A DNA stretch of 29,511 nucleotides from Candidatus Omnitrophota bacterium (GTDB lineage Bacteria; Omnitrophota; JACPQZ01), in the NCBI GenBank assembly GCA_016190205.1, contig JACPQZ010000027.1, positions 1 to 29,511 of the forward strand. The letters run 5' to 3'. The stretch's first letter is position 1. Every line of letters starts with the position of its first letter. Shown here in pieces: positions 1 to 8,579 of this stretch. Made by a program: the position numbers and the translations under genes. The notes below the pieces were generated by a model that saw only the letters and a program-made list of their open reading frames with translations, made no database searches and was not told where the DNA came from.

Positions 1-3000
1 CGCTTGAGCACCGGCAATCTGCTTGGGAGATTCAGCCCCCAGGGAAAAAAGGGAGAAATGCCCGACCTCGACGGTGACGACTTGGTTCACCGTGTCGTTT
101 TCGACGACGGCAAGTTCGACCCAGCGGCCCACAGTCTCATCGTACTGATAAACTTTAAGAAGCGACTTATCCTGAATGCCCGCACGGTCCAGGTCCGTCT
201 GCGTGTAAGGGATCTTGAGAAAGGCCGGCTGATTAAATTCTGTGCCGTCGGGCCCCAAATCTACCACGGGACCCACCGGCTGAATCCCTTCCGGAAGGCT
301 AGGGGGATCCATGGCCTCCGACACTGTAATAGCGGTAGTTTCCGAAAGTCCGTTCTCGGGCACCGAGACCTGTGTTCCGAAAAGCACGCTCGAGGCGCTT
401 TCCACATATACGATACCGCCCTGCCCCCCGATCACCTTCTCCTCGACCACGGCGCTCTCACTCGAGCGGCGGTACCAGCCGGTGTGCCGGGCATTCAGCC
501 GGAACATCCCCCATTCGACGAGACGGGAATCGAAAGGGGTCAGCACATCCCATACATACACCATGCCGGAACTGGATCCGACCGCGATGTCGAGGTCCCC
601 ATCCTGGTCGACATCGGCAATCATAGGCGACGCATACACGCTGGCCCCCAGGACTTTGGGGAATCCGTCCACCTGGCGGCCAGAATGATGCCAGGCATGG
701 AGCTTACCGTCACTGGAGCCCACGATGACCTCCATGCCGCCGTCCCCGTCTATGTCCGCAATGGCGGGCGACGAAAATTCGATGGCGCCTCCAGTGGTGC
801 GCGGCCACCCGGAAACGGGCGCACCGCTGTGATGCCAGGCGTAGACCTTAGCGTCTTCGGAGCCCACGACCACCTCCAAATCACCGTCACGGTCCAGGTC
901 GCCCAGGGCCGGGCTCGAGGTGATTTTTCCCGAGGTCGCCCGCGGCCACCCGGGCTTTAACGCACCCGTGGACTCCAAGACATACAGGCGCCCGTCGTGA
1001 GAACCGAATGCGATGTCCTCATTTCCATCCCGGTCCAGGTCGCCCACGGCGGGGGAAGATTGAACCTTGTCACCGCTCTGAAAGTGCCAAAGCTCTTGGC
1101 CGGAGGAACTCCAGCAATAAAGGGTCCCGTCGTCGGAACCCGCGATAAGTTCCAGACCCGTTGCGGGCAGTATGTCGGCGATGGCAGGAGAAGACACAAC
1201 CGGACCACCCGTCTTCACGGGCCATCCGGTGAGCGGTGCGCCTTCCAGCGTGAGCACGCAAACACTGTCCCCGGCCGTTCCGAACACGGCGTCCAAAGCG
1301 CCGTCGCGGTTAATGTCGTCCACCGCGATGGAAGAAGTCACCGCGCCTATCCCCTCCTCGAGCACGACAGGCCATCCGGGGCGGGGGGTGCCGTCACCGT
1401 TCCAGGCATAAATCTTGTTCGTCTCGCTTCCTACCATCACGTCCATCGCCCGGTCCGAATCCACATCCGCTAAAGTGGGCGCAGCCAGGATGGAGCCGCT
1501 CGTCGCGACCGGCCAGCCCTCAACTCGGCCCGTGCCGTGATCCCAGGCATAAACCCGGCTGTTTCCAGGGTCTTCGACCATGAACCCCGACAGCAACTCG
1601 AAATCCCGGTCTCCGTCCAAGTCCCCCAAAGTAGTGGAAACCGCACCTCCCTCGGCGGCGCGAGGCCAGGACGCCAAAAGATTGGACAGGACCGAGCGCC
1701 TGCGCGGATCAAACCCGAGCCGGTATTCCTCCAGGTTCGTCAAGTGGTCCCCGTCGGGATCGGCGGCCGCGTCCCTGGGGTCGCCGGGATTTAGGCCCGC
1801 TTCGGCTTCCCAGGTATCCGGAAGACCGTCCCCGTCCCGGTCGCCGGCGCTCGCGTCGTAGCGAATGACATTCGTAAGATACCCCCGCACATATTGGGTG
1901 AGGGTCTCGCCGGGCGCTGCAAAGCCCCGCGCGGGATTATTGACTACGGTATAGGGGTTTCCCTCCCAGTCCGTGCCCGGGTAGCTGAAGCCATCAGGTT
2001 CCGCGAAAAGTTCGTGAATCCTCTCCTCGTGGGGCCAGGGCCAAAGATCCTCATCGGTCAAGACATCATATCCGGGCTCGCCCCACAGCGTGCCGGAGCG
2101 GCCGTAGCGCTTTAAGACGGACGCTCCCCTTTTGCTGCCAGCCTCGCCGGTCCCCGTATCCGGAGTCTCGACGATGCTCGCAAGCTGGGCGGTATCCGTG
2201 CGGCTGTGGGTCCCCAGGGCATGACCGGAGGGGTTGTACCAGTTGTAATCGGCGACGTCCACCTGGTCATTGCGATTCGTGTTGGCTAGAAACAAACTGT
2301 TCCGAACCGAGGTGAATGTGTTTTCGTCCTTCCAGCCCGACCACTGCGCGATGCCCTGATCGGTGCGGCCTACCGTCACCTGATCGATGCGGGTGGCCTG
2401 GCCGGCATCCCCGTCACGCATGACGATGCCGGCCTCGCGCACATCCCAAACCACGGAATTTATCACCTCATTCCCGCCGGCGGGCCAGTCTTCATTGATC
2501 AAAAATCCGTTGGAGGGGATGTTGAGGGCGATTGAGCCCATGTATCTGATATTTTTGGCGGCATGCACATTCTGCATGCCGGCACCGAGGCCGCGGCCCG
2601 GGTTGAAATCCACGGCAATGACGTTTTGGGCCAGCGAGTCGTGGGAGGCCGTGATATCGTCCACTGCCCCGTAAAAGCAGACGCCCGACTTGGGCTCGCG
2701 CTCGATATTGCCGTCGAAGCGGACCACGACACGCCGGAGGATCACGTTGCTCGATTCAAACACGATGACCCCGTAGACCATGGTGCCCGCGACCCAGACG
2801 TCCTCGAGCAGCACGTGGTGACTGCCCTCGTTGATGCTGACGACCTCCCCGTAGCGCGAGTCTATAGAGACCCCGTTCTTGACCCCCGTCCTCATGATCT
2901 TGACGTGATCGGAATGGCGTATACGGATATTGCTTCTCCTTAAGGTAAGACCTTCGATCTGGACATAGGACGAACCCCGGGCCTCGCCATCCACCGGCCC

Positions 3001-3459
3001 GCCGAGGTAAATAGACGTTCTTTCCAGAATAGCTCCCCCGTCGCGCTCCGCTCGCACGATGGTGTACGCGGTCTGTGAACCATTGGGCGGGGAAAAGCTC
3101 GAGTAAGGCTGGCTGGAGAAATAACTCCCGATCGACTGCCGGTAGGTGCCGTCCATGAGGATCAGGGTATCGCCGCCGGCCATTCCCCTCCTAAAGGCAT
3201 GTTCGAAAGTGGCCCACGGTGCGGAGCGCGTTCCCGGATTTGCGTCGTGGCCGGAGGGGGAGATGTAATAAGTAGCTGCTAGGGCAGGGCCCGCGCCCGC
3301 GAGCAGGAGAGTAACAAATACAACGTGAGTCCACAGACCACCTATAGACTGTGGGACGTGGGACGTGGGACGTGGGACGTAAACCGTGTACCGTGTACCG
3401 TGACACGAAGCACGATGCACGAAGCACGATGCACGCGGACGAATCAGTTCACGTTTCAT
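1..3459 (-). CDS. Large exported right-handed beta-helix / FG-GAP repeat protein (3' end outside window)
   Basis: An unbroken frame runs from an ATG at 3459 to the left edge (1153 codons, no stop), so the C-terminus is missing. Residues about 46-61 form a hydrophobic signal-peptide core ending in ALA, so the protein is exported. From about residue 63 comes a parallel beta-helix entry (YYISPSG, then a GGDTLILMDGTYR-like turn) continuing to about 420. Residues 535-584 are a calcium-binding DxDGDGLPD/DPDGDHLTNLEEY segment of thrombospondin-3 type. Residues about 590-970 hold roughly seven FG-GAP/VCBS-like repeats (GWP, then SSPAxGDLDxDGD, then VVVGS, then VYAW). Residues about 1034-1139 resemble a ZU5-like domain (DLGPDGTEF). 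The start lies 2 nt after the stop of the upstream epimerase gene, so it is probably the operon's distal gene. The n-region before the hydrophobic core is abnormally long because a 12-unit heptamer array is translated there; a later non-ATG start is possible. Substrate is unknown: it could bind, cleave or anchor polysaccharide. Confidence 0.88.
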   Translation of the reverse strand, partial: MKRELIRPRASCFVHRASCHGTRYTVYVPRPTSHVPQSIGGLWTHVVFVTLLLAGAGPALAATYYISPSGHDANPGTRSAPWATFEHAFRRGMAGGDTLILMDGTYRQSIGSYFSSQPYSSFSPPNGSQTAYTIVRAERDGGAILERTSIYLGGPVDGEARGSSYVQIEGLTLRRSNIRIRHSDHVKIMRTGVKNGVSIDSRYGEVVSINEGSHHVLLEDVWVAGTMVYGVIVFESSNVILRRVVVRFDGNIEREPKSGVCFYGAVDDITASHDSLAQNVIAVDFNPGRGLGAGMQNVHAAKNIRYMGSIALNIPSNGFLINEDWPAGGNEVINSVVWDVREAGIVMRDGDAGQATRIDQVTVGRTDQGIAQWSGWKDENTFTSVRNSLFLANTNRNDQVDVADYNWYNPSGHALGTHSRTDTAQLASIVETPDTGTGEAGSKRGASVLKRYGRSGTLWGEPGYDVLTDEDLWPWPHEERIHELFAEPDGFSYPGTDWEGNPYTVVNNPARGFAAPGETLTQYVRGYLTNVIRYDASAGDRDGDGLPDTWEAEAGLNPGDPRDAAADPDGDHLTNLEEYRLGFDPRRRSVLSNLLASWPRAAEGGAVSTTLGDLDGDRDFELLSGFMVEDPGNSRVYAWDHGTGRVEGWPVATSGSILAAPTLADVDSDRAMDVMVGSETNKIYAWNGDGTPRPGWPVVLEEGIGAVTSSIAVDDINRDGALDAVFGTAGDSVCVLTLEGAPLTGWPVKTGGPVVSSPAIADILPATGLELIAGSDDGTLYCWSSSGQELWHFQSGDKVQSSPAVGDLDRDGNEDIAFGSHDGRLYVLESTGALKPGWPRATSGKITSSPALGDLDRDGDLEVVVGSEDAKVYAWHHSGAPVSGWPRTTGGAIEFSSPAIADIDGDGGMEVIVGSSDGKLHAWHHSGRQVDGFPKVLGASVYASPMIADVDQDGDLDIAVGSSSGMVYVWDVLTPFDSRLVEWGMFRLNARHTGWYRRSSESAVVEEKVIGGQGGIVYVESASSVLFGTQVSVPENGLSETTAITVSEAMDPPSLPEGIQPVGPVVDLGPDGTEFNQPAFLKIPYTQTDLDRAGIQDKSLLKVYQYDETVGRWVELAVVENDTVNQVVTVEVGHFSLFSLGAESPKQIAGAQA
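3351..3434. repeat. Heptanucleotide tandem array, 12 units
   Basis: Twelve contiguous 7-nt units read on the + strand: GTGGGAC four times, GTAAACC, GTGTACC twice, GTGACAC, then GAAGCAC and GATGCAC alternating twice. The array is 84 nt, a multiple of 3. It therefore sits inside the N-terminal coding frame of the beta-helix gene (about residues 9-36) without shifting it. Confidence 0.9.
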
Positions 3460-3460
3460 A

Positions 3461-4501
3461 TTACCCCGCCACAAAGCTCCGCACTGCGGACGAGCTTCCC
3501 GGCCCAAAGCGGGCGCTTGCCTCAATGCGGTCCCAATTTTCCCTAAACCAGCGAAGGGTCTCCCCGAGCCCCGTCTCGAACAGAGTGGCGGGCTCATAGC
3601 CGATGAGCCGCCGGGCCTTATCCACGGATGCCAGAATACGGCTCTTGGTATCCCATTTGCGCCGCTCGGTCAGGGTGTATCCCGCCTCATTGGAGACAGC
3701 CTGGTTAATCATTTTCGCCAGGTCTATAATCTTGATCTCCCGCCCGGAGGCCAAATTAAATTCCTGGCCCACGGCCTGGTCGAAGGAGCCGGCCCGCAGG
3801 AGGCCGTCCACGATGTCGCCGACATACGTGAAATCCCTGGTTTCCTCGCCGCTTCCCGTTATGGGAAGGATCTTCCCCTGCATGGCCCAGAAGATGAAGT
3901 TGGGGATGACATTGCGGTACTGGCCCGGAATTTCCCCGGGGCCGTAGGAATTGAAAAACCGGCACTTGACGACCGGGAGTTCATACTGGTGCCAGAAGAA
4001 GTTCGCGTAGAGCTCGCCCAGCATCTTCGTGATCTGATACGGGGTGGAAAGATGGAGCGACATGAACTCTTCCCTTAAGGGAAGAGGGGCCTGGCTTCCG
4101 TAAATAGAACAGCCTGACGAGGCATAAATAAAGCGCCTGACGCGCGTCATCTTGGAATACTGCAAGAGCCGCAGGGTGCCCAGGCCGTTCACCTCAAGAT
4201 CCGTCTCCGGGTGATCCAGCGAATTTTGATTCGCGAAAAAGGCGGCCAGGTGGTACACGACCTCCGGCTCCTCCATAAACACGCGCTTGAGCTTGACCTC
4301 GTCCCGTATGTCTCCCTCGACAAAAATCACGTTCGGAAGCGAAGGCACGTTCCAGCGCTCGGCGCTCGAGAGGTTATCCAGCACGGTCACCTGCGCCGCC
4401 CCCGCCTCGGCGAGTGCCCGCACAAGGTTGGACCCAATCGCCCCAGCGCCGCCCGTCACCAGCACCCTCTTACCTTTGTATACGTTAAGATACTCACTCA
4501 T
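3461..4501 (-). CDS. NAD-dependent epimerase/dehydratase (extended SDR family)
   Basis: 346 aa, the usual length for extended SDR nucleotide-sugar enzymes. The Rossmann motif TGGAGAIG is at residues 16-23, the active-site region YASSGCSIYG at about 127-135, and the catalytic YxxxK is Y155-Q-I-T-K159. The C-terminal half has NSYGPGE and the conserved RDFTYVGDIVDG segment. By family it would act on a UDP- or other NDP-sugar (4-epimerase, decarboxylase or dehydratase); the sequence alone does not fix which. The ATG at 4501 is chosen over upstream in-frame starts because GAAAGGAG precedes it and because the extra residues would be encoded by the inverted-repeat element upstream. The stop is 2 nt before the start of the large secreted protein, implying co-expression. 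Confidence 0.9.
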   Translation of the reverse strand: MSEYLNVYKGKRVLVTGGAGAIGSNLVRALAEAGAAQVTVLDNLSSAERWNVPSLPNVIFVEGDIRDEVKLKRVFMEEPEVVYHLAAFFANQNSLDHPETDLEVNGLGTLRLLQYSKMTRVRRFIYASSGCSIYGSQAPLPLREEFMSLHLSTPYQITKMLGELYANFFWHQYELPVVKCRFFNSYGPGEIPGQYRNVIPNFIFWAMQGKILPITGSGEETRDFTYVGDIVDGLLRAGSFDQAVGQEFNLASGREIKIIDLAKMINQAVSNEAGYTLTERRKWDTKSRILASVDKARRLIGYEPATLFETGLGETLRWFRENWDRIEASARFGPGSSSAVRSFVAG

Positions 4502-4653
4502 AACACTCTCCTTTCGTTCATTATGAAATGATGAAATGCCCGTCTCGTCCCCTTGGGCCCCATGCGGGCCGATCTCAAGCATCCGGGATACAGCACCCGG
4601 GGCCGGCACCCTTCTCCGCGAAACGTTCGCGCCCCAGCGAGGCGCTCACTCTG

Positions 4654-4712
4654 CATTTTTTGTGCACCGCTCACCTCTGGGCGATCGGGTGGACCCTGCT
4701 GCACAAAAAATG
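4654..4712. repeat. 13-bp perfect inverted repeat with 33-nt loop
   Basis: CATTTTTTGTGCA (4654-4666) is the exact reverse complement of TGCACAAAAAATG (4700-4712). The intervening 33 nt can pair a little more (CACC with GGTG). The T-run is on the 5' side of the stem on either strand, so this is not an intrinsic terminator. Confidence 0.85.
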
Positions 4713-4948
4713 AGGTTCGCTCCGAAGGGCGCCGCCCCCGGCTGCGATCGGCCCGCTGACCTGCAACACCGGCCCAGCCGGTCGATAGGGAAATGCCCGG
4801 CTCGGCCCCTGCAGGCCGCTTCGGCTGTTTTAGGTGTTCTCCGCAGGCGGCGAGGGAAAGAGAACGGCTGCTGTCTGAGGCCCGATTCGAGCGCGACCTC
4901 TGCGTAGCTCCCCGCCGAAACCTGGACGAAAAAGGAGCGAAGCAGGGG

Positions 4949-4972
4949 AAAATCAGCCAGTGGGCTGATTTT
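4949..4972. repeat. Perfect 10-bp stem, 4-nt loop hairpin
   Basis: AAAATCAGCC, loop AGTG, then GGCTGATTTT. On either strand the 3' arm ends in TTTT, so it could act as a weak bidirectional terminator. The U-run is only four long and lies within the stem, so this role is uncertain. It lies inside the 593-bp element, downstream of the glycosyltransferase that ends at 5134. Confidence 0.75.
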
Positions 4973-5133
4973 GGGAGCGCGAGGGCTTAAGCGGGCCGAG
5001 TTCAGCCGTTCCCCGAGCCGGCCAGGAGAACACCGACCCCTCCGAAGCTCCCCTTCGCATGAAGTTCCGGGGGGCGAAGGAGGGGAAAAACAGACGGCGG
5101 CCAAAGGGAACGAGACGGGCATTTCCACTCCTT

Positions 5134-6375
5134 TCACCGATCACCGATCCTAGTTATCAACCGTTCGTACTCGCGGGCACAGTACTCTATCGAAAAATAG
5201 CGTACCGCGTAGTCCCGGCCGCTCGCTCCATATGCTTCCGTCAGCACGCGGTCCTGACGGCACTTCAAAATGGCATCTGCGAGCTCCTGGGGCTCGCCCG
5301 GCGCGACCGCGAGCCCGCACCCCGCCCGGCGTATAATCTGGGGGGCGTCGCCCTCCAGCGGGACGGCAGCCACCGCGGCGCGTCCCGCCGCCATAATGCT
5401 CAAGAGCTTGGACGGAACGACCGGCGTTTTTACCTCTTTGCTCAAGGTGACCAGGCACACGTCGGAGGCATGGAGGAGGCGGGGATATTTTTCCTTTGGC
5501 TGCATGGGAAGAAAGCGCACATTGGAAAGACCCAGGGCCCCCGCTTGACTCTCAAGCCGCGCCTTATCCACTCCGTCGCCCACGATAAGAAAAAGGATGT
5601 CGGGTTTGTCAGATAAGTTCCGAGCCGCCCCCAAAACGGTTTCGAGATCCTGCGAGTGTCCGATCACGCCCGCGAAAGAGACCACAAATGTCTCAGCGCC
5701 TATCCCAAAATCCCTCCGGAATCCATTCACGCGGGGGCCCGGCTGAATCCGGTCCATGTCCACGCCGTTGTGAACCACGTGCAGTTTCTCCGGATCGATC
5801 CCGCAGCGCTCGATGGTGCGCGAGTTTCCGACCGAGTGGACCGTCACCAAATCCGCGCGACGGTAAATAAAACGCTCCAGCCGCCTTAAACCGCCGATGA
5901 GCCACGGGTTTTTGAGGACCCCGAGATCAATGGCGCTCTGGGGGAAGAGGTCCTGAACGTTCAATATAAAAAGGCCTCCTTTAAGCTTCGAAAGGGCCCA
6001 GCCCGCAAGCCCCAGCGGGAGCGGCGGCGAATAAACTAAAGTGGCGTCCGGACTTTCTCCTTTCGCCAAAAGCCCCCGGATAAAAAATATGAAGGCCGAA
6101 ATAAACTGATCGAGCCCGCGCAGAACGTGAACCCCTCTCGGAAGGCAGAGCGTGCGCACCCGAAGCACCCGCATGCCCGCCATCTCCTCTTCGAAGATAA
6201 GGCCCTTGCGGTACTTGGGATCAAGACGATTCCTATCCACATGGTACGAGGGAAAACCGGTCAGGACCTCGACCTCGTGGCCCCAGGAGGCCAGCTTCGA
6301 CCCGATCTCATAAAAAAGATGCGACGCGGAACCATTCTCCGGCGGGAAATACGAGGACACAAGACGGAATTTCAT
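5134..6375 (-). CDS. GT4 glycosyltransferase, WcaI/WbuB-like
   Basis: 413 aa with the GT-B fold layout of family 4. The N-terminus KFRLVSSYFPPENGSASHL, followed by EVLTGFPSYH, is typical of WcaI/WbuB-type transferases of colanic-acid and O-antigen clusters. The N-domain contains NVQDLFPQSA and the linker VVHNGVDMDRI. The donor-binding C-domain has FAGVIGHSQDL, FLIVGDGVDK and VPSKLLSIMAAGRAAVA. It would act on the cytoplasmic face of the inner membrane, adding a sugar (donor unknown) to a lipid-linked repeat unit. The start at 6375 is supported by a 4-bp ATGA overlap with the upstream oxidoreductase; a five-residue longer version is possible. The stop sits on two tandem ATCGGTG heptamers (5134-5147 region), perhaps a minimal version of the arrays seen elsewhere. 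Confidence 0.88.
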   Translation of the reverse strand: MKFRLVSSYFPPENGSASHLFYEIGSKLASWGHEVEVLTGFPSYHVDRNRLDPKYRKGLIFEEEMAGMRVLRVRTLCLPRGVHVLRGLDQFISAFIFFIRGLLAKGESPDATLVYSPPLPLGLAGWALSKLKGGLFILNVQDLFPQSAIDLGVLKNPWLIGGLRRLERFIYRRADLVTVHSVGNSRTIERCGIDPEKLHVVHNGVDMDRIQPGPRVNGFRRDFGIGAETFVVSFAGVIGHSQDLETVLGAARNLSDKPDILFLIVGDGVDKARLESQAGALGLSNVRFLPMQPKEKYPRLLHASDVCLVTLSKEVKTPVVPSKLLSIMAAGRAAVAAVPLEGDAPQIIRRAGCGLAVAPGEPQELADAILKCRQDRVLTEAYGASGRDYAVRYFSIEYCAREYERLITRIGDR

Positions 6376-8516
6376 GGCTCCACCCCACACAAGGGCTCAA
6401 CATCAAGCGGTACACCCGCCTCGAGGGATTCCCGCGCCCGGATGCTCGCCAGCGAAACACGCAGGGCCCGGTTGAGGTCTCGCGCGCAAGCCCGGCCAGG
6501 CTTAAAAAACTGCTCCAGCTCTTCGCGGAATCCCAGCTCTTGAGCCATGAGCCTCGTTTGGCGCCTGCGCCCGCCCTGTACCCATGTGAGCGAGCGGAAG
6601 TCTTCGATCGCGGCCACGCAGTCTCCGCAAAAAATCTCCAGCCGCTCCCGGGAAAAAGCTTTCGAGCCTTGCGCCGTGTACAAAATCGTGCCCAGGGAGC
6701 CGTCGCCAAAAGCCACCGTGATAACCACGTTGTCATCAGACGAATACTTTCCGCCCCTGGCCGGCACCCCCTTCGCATAGACCGAAACCGGATCCGAGTC
6801 CGCCAGGTGCGCCATAAGTTCCAAGTAGTGGCAGACCTCGCCAATCACGCGTCCTCCCCCCTCGGCCGGATCGTGCACCCAGTGCTCCAGGGGAATAAAG
6901 CCTGCGTTTATCCGGTAGGTCATGACCAGGGGTGAGGTGCGCCCCTTAAGGGACGCTTTTGCCCTCGCGACAAGCGGGCTCGCCGAGCGGTTAAAACCCA
7001 CCGCAAGGCGCGGGGCCTTTCCGTTTAAACCGGACATTTTCTCCGCGATGGCCAGAAGCTCCTCCTCGCAAATGGCAAGGGGTTTTTCCACATAGATGTT
7101 CCTCTTTTTTTCCAAGGCCTCGAGCACGAGAGGCGCATGCTGGTGATGACGCGTCAGAATCATGACTGAATCGATCTCGGGATCATCCATAACCTCTTCG
7201 TGCCGGCTCGTGGCATATTCAAACCCAAACTTTTTTGCCAGGTGCTGGGAGCCTACCCCATTTGTGGTCGCGATGGTTTTAAGACGAACGCCCTTGGCGA
7301 GCTTAAGCTGGGGCAGGAGGACGTTTTTCGCAAAGGGCCCCCCGCCGATAACCCCGACGGTGCGGACGGCGCGGGCAGAGGAGGACATGGGGGTTACCTG
7401 AACCGTTGAATCACGATCACACCCCGTGGACCCTCCATCGGCATACTCGAACACGACCCCAATGTACCGATCCCGTCCGGAGATGAGACCGGCATATGCC
7501 TTGAGGGCCTCATCAAAACGGAAGCGATGGGTGATGAGGGGCTTCATCTGAATCTCTTTAGACGCGACGAGCATTAGGTACTCTTCCAAAAGCTGTCGCG
7601 CCCCGTTCTCGCCTGCGTTTTCTCCGAGACTGCCCGGCCCGGCGGCTTTAGAAACAGTAAGCTCGAGCTCCTTTTCCCAAAAGGCCTTTCGGTCAAGCGT
7701 GAGGGCGCACACCCCGACGAGGACGATGCGGCCGCGCGCGCGGGCAATTTGAGCGGCGAGGTCCATGGGACCTGTGTCATTGCTCGACGCGGTCACGATC
7801 ACGCGGTCGGCCCCCCTTCCCCGTGTGAGATTCTCGACCTCTTCTTGAATGCTGTTGAGGAAAGCGTGATGGGCCCCCAGCCCTTTGGCCAGGGCCACCT
7901 TCGCCGGATCGACATCCACTCCGATGGCCTGGGCCCCCCGCGCCTTGACCATCTGCACGGTGAGAAGCCCTAAAAGGCCCAGGCCAATGACCGCCACGCG
8001 GTCACCCGGAACGATCCGTGCGTTGTTAACACCGTGAAGCGCGATCCCCCCCACCATGCCGAAGGCGGCCTCATCCCAATCCACACCCTCCGGGATTTTG
8101 GCGCACAGCCTCTCGGGGACCCAGACCACTTCTCCATGGCCGGCGAATCCCGCCCCCATGCACGCCACGCGGTCGCCCGCGCTAAGATGACTTACGCCCT
8201 CACCTACCCCGATCACTTCGCCGCAGGAGCTGTAACCCAGAGGCACGGGCTCATCCAAACGGTTCATGGCCTCGCGCCACACACTCAAGAATCCTTCCTT
8301 GCCCGCTTTTTCGAGCGCCCGGCGGACGAGGTCGGGCCGGGCCATCGCCTTTCCGAGAAGGCTCTTGCGGGCCGTCTCGATCATGAGCCGCTCCGTCCCA
8401 ATGCTCACGGCCGAAACCTTAGTCCTGACCAGCACCCCTCCGGCCTTAAGCCGGGGTACAGGCACCGTCACCATTTTGAGATCGCCCTTTCTATAACTTT
8501 GTACGACCTGCCGCAT
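6372..8516 (-). CDS. Two-domain oxidoreductase: MDR (zinc alcohol dehydrogenase-like) fused to Gfo/Idh/MocA
   Basis: 714 aa. The N-terminal half (about 1-360) is a medium-chain dehydrogenase: GYSSCGEVIGVGEG, then AGDRVACMG, then the Rossmann motif GLGLLG at 178-183. The C-terminal half (about 385-714) is a Gfo/Idh/MocA enzyme: VGVIGGGPFA at about 388-396, VEKPLA at about 476-481, and the GEVCHYLEL segment with H563. Both halves bind NAD(P). Such fusions recur in polysaccharide clusters and are assumed to oxidise or reduce a nucleotide sugar, but the substrate is not established. ATG at 8516 is preferred to the GTG immediately before it. Its upstream region is a heptamer array, leaving little room for a normal ribosome-binding site beyond GGGGTGA. 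It ends in an ATGA overlap with the downstream glycosyltransferase. Confidence 0.88.
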   Translation of the reverse strand: MRQVVQSYRKGDLKMVTVPVPRLKAGGVLVRTKVSAVSIGTERLMIETARKSLLGKAMARPDLVRRALEKAGKEGFLSVWREAMNRLDEPVPLGYSSCGEVIGVGEGVSHLSAGDRVACMGAGFAGHGEVVWVPERLCAKIPEGVDWDEAAFGMVGGIALHGVNNARIVPGDRVAVIGLGLLGLLTVQMVKARGAQAIGVDVDPAKVALAKGLGAHHAFLNSIQEEVENLTRGRGADRVIVTASSNDTGPMDLAAQIARARGRIVLVGVCALTLDRKAFWEKELELTVSKAAGPGSLGENAGENGARQLLEEYLMLVASKEIQMKPLITHRFRFDEALKAYAGLISGRDRYIGVVFEYADGGSTGCDRDSTVQVTPMSSSARAVRTVGVIGGGPFAKNVLLPQLKLAKGVRLKTIATTNGVGSQHLAKKFGFEYATSRHEEVMDDPEIDSVMILTRHHQHAPLVLEALEKKRNIYVEKPLAICEEELLAIAEKMSGLNGKAPRLAVGFNRSASPLVARAKASLKGRTSPLVMTYRINAGFIPLEHWVHDPAEGGGRVIGEVCHYLELMAHLADSDPVSVYAKGVPARGGKYSSDDNVVITVAFGDGSLGTILYTAQGSKAFSRERLEIFCGDCVAAIEDFRSLTWVQGGRRRQTRLMAQELGFREELEQFFKPGRACARDLNRALRVSLASIRARESLEAGVPLDVEPLCGVEP

Positions 8517-8525
8517 CACTCACCC

Positions 8526-8567
8526 CGCACAACGCACAACGCACAACGCACAACGCGCAACGCACCC
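8526..8567. repeat. Heptanucleotide tandem array, 6 units
   Basis: Units on the + strand: CGCACAA four times, CGCGCAA, CGCACCC. It fills the 63-nt gap between two genes, directly upstream of the two-domain oxidoreductase start, so it lies in that gene's translation-initiation region. Confidence 0.9.
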
Positions 8568-8579
8568 CGCCAGTGTATT

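Larger units (their letters stand above)
4533..5125. repeat. 593-bp palindrome-rich element with 27-bp imperfect terminal inverted repeats
   Basis: The left end (4533-4559) and the reverse complement of the right end (5099-5125) match at 25 of 27 positions. A degenerate direct copy of the left end (18 of 20 bases, beginning GAAATGCCCG) lies internally at 4790-4809. Inside are several further inverted repeats: CGCGAA/TTCGCG at 4617-4631, a 13-bp perfect pair at 4654-4666/4700-4712, ACCGG/CCGGT near 4768-4782, a 10-bp perfect hairpin at 4949-4972, and CCTTCGC/GCGAAGG at 5052-5080. No transposase is encoded and no clear target-site duplication flanks it. It could be a MITE-like non-autonomous element or a structured RNA. 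Confidence 0.7.
4502..5133. other. 632-nt gene-free gap filled by a palindromic element
   Basis: No credible gene lies between the WcaI-like glycosyltransferase and the SDR epimerase. A 163-codon minus ORF (4646-5137) spans most of it, but its proline-, arginine- and serine-rich translation has no recognisable fold and follows the hairpins. Almost the whole gap is the inverted-repeat element listed separately. It is the largest gap in an otherwise overlapping operon, so the epimerase and secreted-protein genes downstream may have their own expression signals here, although no clear promoter was seen. Confidence 0.7.

Noticed and set aside
4-960. 318-codon plus-strand ORF
   Set aside because: Exactly opposite the FG-GAP repeats of the minus-strand gene; a shadow caused by repeat codon usage.
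4654-4712. Intrinsic terminator
   Set aside because: The T-run precedes the stem rather than following it on both strands.
4646-5137. 163-codon minus-strand ORF within the inverted-repeat element
   Set aside because: Its residues follow the hairpins, composition is Pro/Arg/Ser-rich, and no fold or motif is visible; better explained as a chance frame in GC-rich repeat DNA.
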